Origin: Streptomyces scabiei 87.22
GTDB taxonomy: Bacteria; Actinomycetota; Actinomycetes; Streptomycetales; Streptomycetaceae
NCBI RefSeq assembly: GCF_000091305.1
Contig: NC_013929.1
Coordinates: 7,316,001-7,380,000, forward strand
Direction of reading: 5' to 3'
DNA length: 64,000 nucleotides
Positions 15,566 to 23,716 of this stretch are shown here, in pieces; the stretch's first letter is position 1; each line of letters opens with the position of its first letter. The position numbers and the translations under genes are program-made. Under the pieces are notes generated by a model, which saw nothing but the letters and a program-made list of their open reading frames with translations, ran no database searches and was not told the origin of the DNA.

Positions 15566-16441
15566 TCACGAGGCCTTCGTGGGCTCGGAACCCCGAGAAC
15601 CCTGCTCATCAGGAATCTTCACCTTCCCCTTCCCGGAGGCGAACCCTACCGGGGCGAGGAACAGCGCGAGCGTCGGGACCAGATAGAGGAGCCAGACCGT
15701 GACTTGGAGGACCGTCGGGTCGGGCTGGAAGTTGAAGACGCCCTTCAGGAGGGTGCCGTACCAGCTGTCCGGCGGGATCGTCCCGGTGATGTCGAACGCC
15801 TTGTCCGTCAGGCCGGGCAGGAAGTCGGCCTCCTGGAGGTCGTGGAACCCGTACGCGAGGACTCCGGCCGCGACCACGACGAGCATGCCGCCGGTCCAGG
15901 TGAAGAACCGGGCGAGGTTGATGCGCAGCGCGCCCCGGTAGAACAGCCAGCCGAGCACCACCGCCGACGCCAGGCCCAGCAGGACGCCGACGAGCGGGCC
16001 CTCGGTGCCGTCACCGGAGGCCCGCACCGACGTCCACACGAACAGCGAGGTCTCCAGGCCCTCCCGGCCCACCGCGAGGAACGCGGTCGCCACCAGCGCG
16101 CCCGTGCCCATCCGCAGGGCGGCGTCCAGCTTGCCGTGCAGGTCGGCCTTGAGGTGGCGGGCGGTGCGCCGCATCCAGAAGACCATCCAGGTCACCAGGA
16201 CCACGGCGATGATCGACAGGGAGCCGCCGAGCGCCTCCTGCGCCTTGAACGTCAGCTCCTGGGAGCCGAATTCGAGGACGCAGCCGAAGGCGAGGGCGAG
16301 TCCGACGGCGACGCCGATGCCGGTCCAGATGGGCTTCAGGGCGTCCCGGCGCTCCGTCTTCACCAGGTAGGCGATGAGGATGCAGACGACGAGACTGGCC
16401 TCCAGGCCCTCCCGCAGACCGATCAGATAGTTCGCGAACAC
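15566..16441 (-). CDS. efeU: Iron permease FTR1/EfeU family
   Basis: A 291-residue integral membrane protein starting at GTG 16439-16441. Two R-E-G-L-E motifs, the ferric-iron translocation signature, are seen: YLIGLREGLEASLVVCILI (residues 5-23) and AVGREGLETSLFVW (about residues 123-136). About seven hydrophobic segments follow the FTR1 pattern. With EfeO and EfeB upstream it forms the EfeUOB iron uptake system. It lies 4 bases downstream of efeB, so the genes are one operon, probably controlled by the iron box at 18948-18966. Confidence 0.93.
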   Translation of the reverse strand: MFANYLIGLREGLEASLVVCILIAYLVKTERRDALKPIWTGIGVAVGLALAFGCVLEFGSQELTFKAQEALGGSLSIIAVVLVTWMVFWMRRTARHLKADLHGKLDAALRMGTGALVATAFLAVGREGLETSLFVWTSVRASGDGTEGPLVGVLLGLASAVVLGWLFYRGALRINLARFFTWTGGMLVVVAAGVLAYGFHDLQEADFLPGLTDKAFDITGTIPPDSWYGTLLKGVFNFQPDPTVLQVTVWLLYLVPTLALFLAPVGFASGKGKVKIPDEQGSRGSEPTKAS

Positions 16442-16445
16442 GGTG

Positions 16446-17738
16446 TCAGTCCTCCGTGGCCGTTGAGGGGGAGAACAGCGCCCGGCCCCACCAGTCGTCC
16501 GCGTCCCGGACGCCCGGCGGCACCGCGAAGATCGCCGAACCCACGTGCTGGATGTACTCGTTGAGCGCGTCCTTGGCCAGGTTGCGCTGGACCGGGATGA
16601 ACCCCTCGCGCACGTCGCGCTGGTAGGCGAGGAAGAACAGGCCCGCGTCCAGGCGGCCGAGCCCGTCCGTGCCGTCGGTGAAGGAGTAGCCGCGCCGCAG
16701 CAGCGTGATCCCGTGGTTGGAATCGGGGTGCGCGAGCCGCACGTGCGCGTCCGGCAGCATCGCCTTCAGGAACGGCTCGTCGCGTTCCTTCGCCTTGCCG
16801 ACCGGGGCGCCCTCGCCCTTGTCGCGGCCGAAGATGTCCTCCTGCTCCTGCAGCGAGGTCCGGTCCCAGGTCTCGATGTGCATACGGATGCGCCGGGCGA
16901 CGAGATACGAACCGCCCCTCATCCAGGCCGAGTCCGCGTCGACGTCCTTCTCGTCCACCCACACGAACTTCTTCAGGCGGTCCGTCTCGGTGCCGGCGAT
17001 GTTGCGGGTGCCGTCCTTGAACCCCATGAGGTTGCGCGGGGTCTGCGCCTCGGGGGTGGTGGAGGAGGTCTTGCCGAACCCGAGCTGGGACCAGCGCACC
17101 GAGACCTTGCCGAAGCCGATGCGGGCGAGGTTGCGGATGGCGTGCACCGCGACCTGGGGGTCGTCCGCGCACGCCTGCACGCACAGGTCGCCGCCGCTGC
17201 GCGCCCGGTCGAGGTTGTCACCGGCGAACTGCGGCAGGTCGACGAGGGCCTCGGGCCGCCGCCCGTCCAGCCCGAACCGGTCGAACAGGGAGGGTCCGAA
17301 GCCGATGGTCAGCGTCAGCCGCGACGGCTTCAGCCCCAGCGCCTCGCCGGTGTCGTCCGGCGGGGCCTCCGCCAGACCGCCGTACGCGCCGTCGCCGACC
17401 GCCTTCCCGGCGGTCATCCGGCGCGCGGCGGCCGTCCAGTCCTTCAGCATGGCCACGAACGCGTCGCGGTCCTCGGTCTCCACGTCGAACGCGGCGAAGT
17501 GCAACCGGTCCTGCACGGGCGTGGCGATACCGGCCTGGTGGGCGCCGTGGAAGGCGACGGCCGCACCGGCCGCGGGGGCCGTGTCGTCGTCGTCCGGGCG
17601 GGCCGCGGCGACCGCGCCGCCGGCCGCGGCGGCACCGAGCGCGAGCCCGGCACCGCCCCAGCCGATGAGGGCGCGCCGCGACGGGGTACGGGGGTGCTCC
17701 GGCGCGGAGCCGGGCTCGGGGGAGTCGTCGGCGGTCAT
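16446..17738 (-). CDS. efeB: EfeB, Dyp-type heme peroxidase / deferrochelatase
   Basis: A 430-residue protein. The N-terminus carries a twin-arginine signal (TPSRRALIGWGGAGLALGAAAAGG), so it is exported with heme already bound. Dyp-peroxidase marks are present: NLMGFKDGTRN (the GxxDG motif with the distal Asp), FVWVDEKD, GGSYLVARRIRM, and HPDSNHGITLLRRGYSF with the proximal heme His region. In the Efe system it oxidises ferrous to ferric iron or releases iron from heme before import by EfeU. The start is 2 bases after the efeO stop codon, which shows tight coupling. Confidence 0.93.
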   Translation of the reverse strand: MTADDSPEPGSAPEHPRTPSRRALIGWGGAGLALGAAAAGGAVAAARPDDDDTAPAAGAAVAFHGAHQAGIATPVQDRLHFAAFDVETEDRDAFVAMLKDWTAAARRMTAGKAVGDGAYGGLAEAPPDDTGEALGLKPSRLTLTIGFGPSLFDRFGLDGRRPEALVDLPQFAGDNLDRARSGGDLCVQACADDPQVAVHAIRNLARIGFGKVSVRWSQLGFGKTSSTTPEAQTPRNLMGFKDGTRNIAGTETDRLKKFVWVDEKDVDADSAWMRGGSYLVARRIRMHIETWDRTSLQEQEDIFGRDKGEGAPVGKAKERDEPFLKAMLPDAHVRLAHPDSNHGITLLRRGYSFTDGTDGLGRLDAGLFFLAYQRDVREGFIPVQRNLAKDALNEYIQHVGSAIFAVPPGVRDADDWWGRALFSPSTATED

Positions 17739-17740
17739 CG

Positions 17741-18892
17741 TCACTTCACCACCGCTGCCGCGAGCTGCGAGAGGGGCTCGGCGAGCGCGTTCACCGCGTC
17801 CGACAGCTCCTTCTGCTCCGCCTTGCCGACCTTGTCGTAGGAGACGAAGTCGTAGCCGGTCTTGTCCTTGCGGTACTTGTCGAGCAGCGTGTTCAGGGCC
17901 GCGAACTGCTGGTCGAGTTCCTTCGTCAGCTCCGGGTCGTTCTCGGCGGCGACGGACTTGAGCAGCGCGTACGACTTCTCGGCGCCCTCGACGTTGGCCT
18001 TGAAGTCGACGAGGTCGGTGTGCGAGTAGCGCTCCTCCTCGCCGGTGACCTTGCCGGTGGCGACCTCGTCGAGGAGCTCCTTGGCGCCGTTGGCCATGGA
18101 GGTCGGGGTGATCTCGGCCTTGCCGACCCGCTCGCGCCAGTCGTCCAGGTCGGTCACCAGCCGGTCGGCCAGCTCGGAGTCGCGGGCGGTGAGCTTGCCG
18201 TCCTTCCACAGCGAACGCTCCAGGCGGTGCCAGCCGGTCCAGTCCTTCTCCGGGTCCTGGCCCTCCTCCAGACCGTCCTCGCGGACGTCGACCTTCGGGT
18301 CGATGTCGCCGAAGGACTCGGCGACCGGCTCGGTGCGCTCCCAGCCGATCCGGGAGGGCGCGTACGCCTTCTTCGCGGCCTCCACGTCCCCGTCCTTGAC
18401 GGCGTCGGCGAACACCTTCACCAGCGGGATCGTCTCGTCGGCCTGGGTCTGCACGTACTTCCGGTAGGAGGCGACGGCCTCGTCCAGGCGCGGATCGCGC
18501 GCGGCGACCTTGCCGCCGCCGGTGGCCTTGACGTCCTGCCGGATGCCGTCGCCCTTCATGCCCGGCTTGCAGGCGATCCGGTAGTCGCCGGCCTTCACCT
18601 CGGCGGTGACCTTCTGCTTGGTGCCGGGGCCGATGTTCTCGCGCTCGGTGACCACGCGGTCGTCGGGGAAGAGGAGGTAGACCTCGGTGACCTTGGAACC
18701 CTTGTTCTCGATGTCCAGCTCGACGTGGCCGGCCGGGAACTCCTTCTTCGAGACCTCGCACGTGGTGTCGGTCGCGGTGACCGCGATCGCCCCGTCCGCG
18801 CCCGCGCTGCTCTTCTCGGTGCAGCCGGTGAGAGCGGTCAGGGCCGCCACGGTGGTGGCGGCGGTGACGACGGACAGTCTGAGGGGGCGCAT
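17741..18892 (-). CDS. efeO: EfeO, periplasmic-type iron-binding lipoprotein
   Basis: A 383-residue protein starting MRPLRLSVVTAATTVAALTALTGC; ALTGC is a lipobox, so it should be lipid-anchored. An N-terminal cupredoxin-like domain (AVTATDTTCEVSKKEFPAGHVELDIENKG) precedes an M75 peptidase-like domain with GWERTEPVAESFGDIDPKVDVREDGLE and TGWHRLERSLW, the latter carrying the HxxE-type metal motif. It collects ferric/ferrous iron for EfeU. First gene of the operon efeO-efeB-efeU. An upstream in-frame ATG at 18922 exists, but the lipoprotein start at 18892 is favoured. Confidence 0.93.
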   Translation of the reverse strand: MRPLRLSVVTAATTVAALTALTGCTEKSSAGADGAIAVTATDTTCEVSKKEFPAGHVELDIENKGSKVTEVYLLFPDDRVVTERENIGPGTKQKVTAEVKAGDYRIACKPGMKGDGIRQDVKATGGGKVAARDPRLDEAVASYRKYVQTQADETIPLVKVFADAVKDGDVEAAKKAYAPSRIGWERTEPVAESFGDIDPKVDVREDGLEEGQDPEKDWTGWHRLERSLWKDGKLTARDSELADRLVTDLDDWRERVGKAEITPTSMANGAKELLDEVATGKVTGEEERYSHTDLVDFKANVEGAEKSYALLKSVAAENDPELTKELDQQFAALNTLLDKYRKDKTGYDFVSYDKVGKAEQKELSDAVNALAEPLSQLAAAVVK

Positions 18893-18947
18893 TTCGGCTC
18901 CAAGGCAGTACACGGAGGACACACAGAGAAGGTGAGGCGGGCCTCAG

Positions 18948-18966
18948 TTATCTGAGGCTTACCTCA
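18948..18966. promoter_or_regulatory. Iron box (DmdR1/IdeR-type) before efeO
   Basis: TTATCTGAGGCTTACCTCA agrees at 14 of 19 positions with the actinobacterial iron box (TTAGGTTAGGCTAACCTAA). It lies about 55-75 bases upstream of the efeO start. This predicts repression of the efe operon by iron-loaded DmdR1/IdeR. Confidence 0.75.
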
Positions 18967-19386
18967 CCAATTGCTGTCCTTCCAGTGAAACCCCCTCTCC
19001 GGGGCCGTACGAGCACGGGCCGATCACGGTGGCTCAAAACAGCCCCCATAGTCCGGTCAAGAGAGGGTCAAGAGACCCAAACACCGGTCAAGAACGCGGT
19101 TTCACTCCCAGGTATCCACTTCCGTCATGTTTCGGCGTGATCGGGGCATCGCCGGTTCGTGGACGGCCACCACCGCGCCCCGGCCCGCGCCCGGCCCACG
19201 TCCGGCACCGGCAGGGGTCCCCTCGGCGGGCACCCTCCGCGGGCCCGTCGGACCCCTCCGGCTCAACCGGCTTGTCCCGTACGTCACTTGATCGGCTCCT
19301 CCGTGGGACCGGAACCGGCCCGATCGCCGTCCGGACGGGGGGTGACCTGGTACGACCCGGGGCCCGGTTGATGTTTCAATGCCGGG
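18967..19386. promoter_or_regulatory. Intergenic region with three direct GGTCAAGA repeats
   Basis: Between efeO (leftward) and the PhzF-like gene (rightward) there is no gene I can support. GGTCAAGA occurs at 19055-19062, 19066-19073 and 19086-19093, so the first two are 11 bases apart and the third 20 further on. The heptamer TCAAGAG separated by 4 bases matches the geometry of SARP (and PhoP-type) direct-repeat sites. The rest of the region shows nothing recognisable. Confidence 0.5.
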
Positions 19387-20031
19387 GTGACCGACTTCGA
19401 TGTGCTGCGGGTGTTCTGCGGACCCCGCGGCGGATACGGCAACGAACTGGGCGTCGTCCGCGAGGGCTCCGTGATGCCCGACCGCGCCGACCGCCAGGAG
19501 TTCGCCGCCAAACTCGGCTTCAGCGAGACCGTGTTCGTGGACGACCCCGAGCGCGGTGTGATCGACATCTACACCCCCTCGCTGCGCCTGCCCTTCGCCG
19601 GATACCCCTGCGTGGGCGCGGCCTGGCTGCTGGACGTGCCCGAGCTGGTCACCCCGGCCGGCGTCGTCGGGGCCCGGCTGGACGGTGAGTTCAGCTGGAT
19701 CGAGGCGCTGCCGGAGTGGGCCCCGCCCCGCACCTTCCGTCAGTACGCCTCCGCCGCCGAGGTCGACGACCTGCGCGTACCGCCGCCGGGCGAGTGGGTC
19801 TATGCCTGGGCCTGGGAGGACGAGGCGGCCGGGCGCGTCCGTGCCCGTGCCTTCCCCGGCCGGGGCGACGGCATCGACGAGGACGAGGCCACCGGCGCGG
19901 CGGCCCTGCAGCTGACCGCCCGGCTGGGCCGGGCCCTGAACATCACCCAGGGCACGGGCTCCCAGCTGCTCACCGCCCCGCAGCCGCACGGGTGGGTGGA
20001 GGTCGGGGGCAGGGTGTTCCTGGAACGCTAG
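19387..20031 (+). CDS. PhzF family phenazine biosynthesis-like protein, short form
   Basis: The protein has 214 residues from GTG 19387. PhzF-fold features: VLRVFCGPRGGYGNELGVVREG near the N-terminus, ETVFVDD, IDIYTPSLRLPFAGYPCVGAAWLL (the typical FAGHPxxG element) and FPGRGDGIDEDEATGAAALQLTARLG (the ExxATG element). PhzF proteins are isomerases, usually 260-300 residues, so this member has lost about 60-80 residues in the middle. The usual catalytic Glu context is altered, so activity is uncertain. No phenazine genes are nearby; it is probably a housekeeping-type isomerase of unknown substrate. Confidence 0.82.
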   Translation: MTDFDVLRVFCGPRGGYGNELGVVREGSVMPDRADRQEFAAKLGFSETVFVDDPERGVIDIYTPSLRLPFAGYPCVGAAWLLDVPELVTPAGVVGARLDGEFSWIEALPEWAPPRTFRQYASAAEVDDLRVPPPGEWVYAWAWEDEAAGRVRARAFPGRGDGIDEDEATGAAALQLTARLGRALNITQGTGSQLLTAPQPHGWVEVGGRVFLER

Positions 20032-20072
20032 GGCTCGCCACGGCGCCTTTGCCGGCAAGGGGCCACATCCAA

Positions 20073-20093
20073 GGGGCGCGGGGAACTGCGCGA
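20073..20093 (+). repeat. Dispersed intergenic repeat, core GGGGAACTGCGCGA (copy 1)
   Basis: The element GGGGCGCGGGGAACTGCGCG followed by A, with a CCAGCCCCCAC tail, lies between convergent genes. Related copies occur at 31049-31069, 47803-47815 (core only) and, inverted, 55669-55689. It belongs to a repeat family common in Streptomyces intergenic regions, with a hairpin-forming tendency. Confidence 0.75.
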
Positions 20094-20163
20094 CCAGCCC
20101 CCACCCACCCGCACGGACCCACAACCTCGATGCCCCGCCCCGGCGAGCGCAGCGCTCACGCGC

Positions 20164-20832
20164 TCACGCGCTCAACGGGAACTCGTCGCCCAGGGCGCGG
20201 AAGACCGCGGTGTTCAGCGCGAAGGCCCGCTTGCACTCGCTCACGATCCGCTGCTTCTCCAGGTCGTCGGCCCGCACCCGGTCCAGCAGCTCCCGGTAGC
20301 CCCGCTTGAAGGCGGCCGGGTTGGTGATCTGCTCGAAGACGTAGAACCGGACGCCGTCGCCCTTCCTGGCGAAGCCCCAGGTCTTCTCGGCCCGGTCCCG
20401 GATGATCTGCCCGCCGGAGAGGTCGCCGAGGTACCGCGTGTAGTGGTGGGCCACATAGCCGCCGGCCCACGCACGCGCGCACTCGGCGACCCGCGCCGCG
20501 TACTCCTCGGTCGCCGGCAGGGCGGTGAGCGTCGCGCGCCAGCCGGGGCCGCGCAGATGTGCCAGGTCCCGCTCCAGCGCGGTCAGCCGCATCAGCTCGG
20601 GCTGGACGAACGGCCCGGCGACCGGGTCGGCGGCCAGCCCCGGCGCCGCGCTCTCCAGCGCCTCGTACACGAACCACAGCTGCTCGGTGTACCGCGCGTA
20701 CGCCTCGACGCCGAGCTTGCCGCCCAGCATGTCGCCCATGAAGGTCGTGGACTCCGCCTCGGTGTGCTGCTCGTGCGACGCGGTGCGGATGAGCGTGGAG
20801 AACGCCGTGTCCGATGCGACCGACGCGTTCAT
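20164..20832 (-). CDS. hmuO: Biliverdin-producing heme oxygenase
   Basis: The protein has 222 residues. The proximal heme ligand region is SHEQHTEAESTTFMGDMLGG (His near residue 20-23), and the distal helix signature is HHYTRYLGDLSGGQIIRD with the flexible glycines (about residues 132-149), exactly the HemO/HmuO pattern. The enzyme opens heme to biliverdin, carbon monoxide and ferrous iron, giving the cell iron from heme. The iron box at 20881-20899 directly upstream predicts expression when iron is low, parallel to the efe operon 2 kb away. Confidence 0.95.
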   Translation of the reverse strand: MNASVASDTAFSTLIRTASHEQHTEAESTTFMGDMLGGKLGVEAYARYTEQLWFVYEALESAAPGLAADPVAGPFVQPELMRLTALERDLAHLRGPGWRATLTALPATEEYAARVAECARAWAGGYVAHHYTRYLGDLSGGQIIRDRAEKTWGFARKGDGVRFYVFEQITNPAAFKRGYRELLDRVRADDLEKQRIVSECKRAFALNTAVFRALGDEFPLSA

Positions 20833-20880
20833 GGGGCCTCCGGTGCCGAAGTGGGAAGACGAGAAGCTGACGCCATTTTC

Positions 20881-20899
20881 AATGGTTAGGCTTACCTAA
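20881..20899. promoter_or_regulatory. Iron box before heme oxygenase gene
   Basis: AATGGTTAGGCTTACCTAA matches the actinobacterial iron box at 15 of 19 positions, including the central TTAGGCTnACCTAA palindrome. It ends about 50-65 bases before the heme oxygenase start. Iron-dependent repression by DmdR1/IdeR is expected. Confidence 0.85.
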
Positions 20900-21022
20900 G
20901 TCAACAGGTTCCCGACTCCCTGTCGGTAAAACGGTACCCCGAGTCCGGCCGGCGCATCCGCCCAGCGAAAAGCCCGCCGCCGGCCGAAGCCGGGGCGAGC
21001 TGTCCGCGGGAACGAAAGGTCG

Positions 21023-21880
21023 CTAGGGCAGCGTGAGGATCTCCGCGCCCGTCTCCGTCACCACCAGCGTGTGCTCGAACTGGGCGGTGCGCCTGAGGTC
21101 CTTGGTGACGACCGTCCAGCCGTCGTCCCACATGTCGTAGTCGTACGACCCGAGCGTGAGCATCGGCTCGATCGTGAACGTCATCCCCGTCTGCATCACC
21201 GTGGTCGCGTGCGGGGAGTCGTAGTGCGGGACGATCAGGCCCGAGTGGAACGACGAGTTGATCCCGTGCCCGGTGAAGTCGCGCACGACCCCGTACCCGA
21301 ACCGCTTCGCGTACGACTCGATGACCCGCCCGATGATGTTGATCTGCCGGCCGGGCCTGACGGCCTTGACGGCACGCGCGAGGGCCTCCTCGGTCCGCTC
21401 CACGAGCAGCCGCGACTCCTCGTCCACGTCGCCCACCAGGTACGTGGCGTTGTTGTCGCCGTGCACACCGCCGATGTACGCCGTCACGTCCAGGTTGACG
21501 ATGTCGCCGTCGCGCAGCACGGTCGAGTCGGGGATGCCGTGGCAGATGACCTCGTTGACCGAGGTGCACAGCGACTTGGGGAAGCCCCGGTAGCCGAGCG
21601 TCGACGGATAGGCCCCGTGGTCGCACATGTACTCGTGCGCGACCCGGTCCAGCTCGTCCGTGGTCACCCCGGGGGCGATGTGCTTCGCCGCCTCGGCCAT
21701 CGCCCGCGCCGCGATCCGGCCGGCGATCCGCATGGCCTCGACGGTCTCGGGCGTCTGCACCTCCGGCCCGGTGTACGGAGTCGGGGCGGGCTTGCCCACG
21801 TACTCGGGTCGGCGGATGTGTCCCGGGACGGTACGGGTGGGGGAGAGCTTCCCCGGTGCGAGCAGCGACTGGCCAGACAT
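21023..21880 (-). CDS. map: Type I methionine aminopeptidase
   Basis: A protein of 285 residues with an N-terminal extension (residues 1-45) typical of the actinobacterial MAP1c type; it contains the PxPxP-like stretch RRPEYVGKPAPTPYTGPEVQ, which may contact the ribosome. Metal ligands appear in order: D in VNLDVTAYIGGVHGDNNATYL (two Asp), H in DFTGHGINSSFH, E in FTIEPML and E in AQFEHTLVV. It removes the initiator methionine from nascent proteins in the cytoplasm. The start ATG at 21878-21880 keeps the full extension. Confidence 0.95.
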   Translation of the reverse strand: MSGQSLLAPGKLSPTRTVPGHIRRPEYVGKPAPTPYTGPEVQTPETVEAMRIAGRIAARAMAEAAKHIAPGVTTDELDRVAHEYMCDHGAYPSTLGYRGFPKSLCTSVNEVICHGIPDSTVLRDGDIVNLDVTAYIGGVHGDNNATYLVGDVDEESRLLVERTEEALARAVKAVRPGRQINIIGRVIESYAKRFGYGVVRDFTGHGINSSFHSGLIVPHYDSPHATTVMQTGMTFTIEPMLTLGSYDYDMWDDGWTVVTKDLRRTAQFEHTLVVTETGAEILTLP

Positions 21881-21947
21881 GCCAGCGAGTTTAACCAGCG
21901 GTGGTGGGGGACCATGTCGGGGACGACTGCGGAAGGGAACTCAGGTC

Positions 21948-22178
21948 ATGCCTCTGTTCAAACGGCGTACGGCCGGCAAACCCGGCGAGTGGTTCTACTG
22001 CCTGGAGCACAAGAAGGTCGAAGAGGGCCCCGACTGCCCCGGCAAGGACCGCATGGGCCCCTACGCCTCCCGCCAGGACGCGACCCGGGCCATGGAGACG
22101 GCCCAGGAGCGCAACGCCGAGTGGGAGAACGACCCCCGCTGGCACGACACCCCCACGACGGACTCGAACACCGACTGA
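21948..22178 (+). CDS. Small conserved hypothetical protein (SPOR-like motif)
   Basis: A 76-residue protein, MPLFKRRTAGKPGEWFYCLEH at the start, then KKVEEGPDCPGKDRMGPYASRQDATRAMETAQERNAEW in two short runs. The GPYASRQDATRAMET piece looks like the conserved half of a SPOR-type repeat, and the two Cys could bind metal. It is a widespread small Streptomyces protein; the function is not known to me. GGAAGGGA upstream gives a ribosome binding site. It is divergent from map. Confidence 0.75.
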   Translation: MPLFKRRTAGKPGEWFYCLEHKKVEEGPDCPGKDRMGPYASRQDATRAMETAQERNAEWENDPRWHDTPTTDSNTD

Positions 22179-22224
22179 CCGGCCCCGGCGGGCCCGCCGG
22201 GCCCGCCGCGCGCGGACGGCCCGG

Positions 22225-23592
22225 TCAGCCCGGAGCGACGGGCGGGCCGGGCGGGAGCGCACCGCGCCGCTCCCGCGACCGCACCGCGTGCTCGTTCGTA
22301 CGCACGTCGTAGGACATCAGCTGCGGCAGACACAGCGCCAGCAGCCCCACCGCCCCCACGCACAACAGACCGCCGGCCCACACGGACGCCCGTACGGACG
22401 TCCACGCCGCCATGCTCCCGGCCCGCACCTGCCCCAGCTGAGGTCCCACGGAGTACGACAGCAGCTCGATCCCCGCCAGCCGTCCCCGCAGCTCGTCCGG
22501 AATGGTCTGGTTCCACATCGCGGCCCGGAAGATCCCGCTCACCATGTCGAAGGCGCCGCCCAGCACCAGGAACGCCAGCACGAGCCACACCTCCCGCACC
22601 AGCCCCGCCGCCGTCACCGACAGCCCCCACAACGCCGCCGCCAGCACCACCATCCGCCCGTGCCGGTGGACCCGGGACGCCCACCCGCTGGTCAGCGTCA
22701 TCAGCAACGCCCCCGCCGGCAGCGCCGCGTACATCAGCCCCAGCGACCACGGCGCGTCCAGCTCGTCCGCCAGGAACGGCAGCAGGGCCAGCGGCATCGC
22801 CAGGAACATCGCGGCGAGGTCGACGGCGTAGGTGCCGAGCAGTTCCTTGCGGCTCCACGCGTACCGCGCGCCCTCCGCGATCGACCGCAACGACGGCTTC
22901 GCGGCCTCGTGCGACGCGGGGGACGGCGCGAGCCCCACGCCCAGCGCGAGGGACGCCACGAACGTCGCGAGGTCCGCCGCGTACGCCCAGGCGAGCCCCG
23001 CGTACGCCACGACGACACCCGCGAGCGCCGGGGCGGCGACCCCGCCCACCGTCCAGCGCAGCGAGTTCAGCGAGGCGGCGGCCGGCAGATGTTCGTGCGG
23101 GACGATGCGGGGCACGATCGAGTCCAGTGCCGGGCGCTGCACCGCGACCAGGGCCGACGACAGGGCGGCCACCAGGTACAGCGGCCACACCAGCGGCTCC
23201 GGCAGCAACGCGTTGACCAGCAGCCCGGCGCACAGCAGTCCCTGCCCGGCCTCGGTCCACAGGATCAGTGCCCGCTTGTCCAGGGCGTCGGCGAGAGCCC
23301 CGCCGTACAGTCCGAACACGATCAGCGGCACGAGTTCGACCGCGCCGATGGCGCCGACCGCGACGACCGACCCGGTCAGCTCCTTCATCTGCACGGGCAG
23401 GGCCACGAAGGTCAGGAAGCTCCCGAAGTTGGTGATCAGCCCCGCCACCCACAACCGCCGGAAGTCCACGGACACCCGCCAGGGCCCGAGATCGGGCAAC
23501 AGCGCGCCCAGGCGCGACCCGGCCGGGGGAGGGGAGGAGGCGGGAGGAGAGGAGGCCGTGTCACCCGGAGCGGCATCGTCGGAAGCAGTCAC
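22225..23592 (-). CDS. MFS transporter, EntS-like
   Basis: The protein has 455 residues from GTG 23590-23592. After a Pro/Ser-rich tail come about twelve hydrophobic segments, starting DFRRLWVAGLITNFGSFLTFVALPVQMKELTGS, the signature of the enterobactin-exporter-like MFS_3 group. It is followed by GALADALDKRALILWTEAGQ (motif A variant) and VQRPALDSIVPRIVPHEHLPAAASLNSL, also typical of the group. It probably exports a small molecule; a siderophore is possible but no biosynthetic genes are adjacent. Confidence 0.88.
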   Translation of the reverse strand: MTASDDAAPGDTASSPPASSPPPAGSRLGALLPDLGPWRVSVDFRRLWVAGLITNFGSFLTFVALPVQMKELTGSVVAVGAIGAVELVPLIVFGLYGGALADALDKRALILWTEAGQGLLCAGLLVNALLPEPLVWPLYLVAALSSALVAVQRPALDSIVPRIVPHEHLPAAASLNSLRWTVGGVAAPALAGVVVAYAGLAWAYAADLATFVASLALGVGLAPSPASHEAAKPSLRSIAEGARYAWSRKELLGTYAVDLAAMFLAMPLALLPFLADELDAPWSLGLMYAALPAGALLMTLTSGWASRVHRHGRMVVLAAALWGLSVTAAGLVREVWLVLAFLVLGGAFDMVSGIFRAAMWNQTIPDELRGRLAGIELLSYSVGPQLGQVRAGSMAAWTSVRASVWAGGLLCVGAVGLLALCLPQLMSYDVRTNEHAVRSRERRGALPPGPPVAPG

Positions 23593-23716
23593 GACGGGCC
23601 ATGCTGGGCGGCCTCCCCCGGCTGCGGCAACCGCTTTTCGGCGGCCCTCGACCGGGTACGCGTGACCGCGCTCACCTGATCGTCATGCCCGGCGCTCACG
23701 CACGTAAAGTCGGCCC

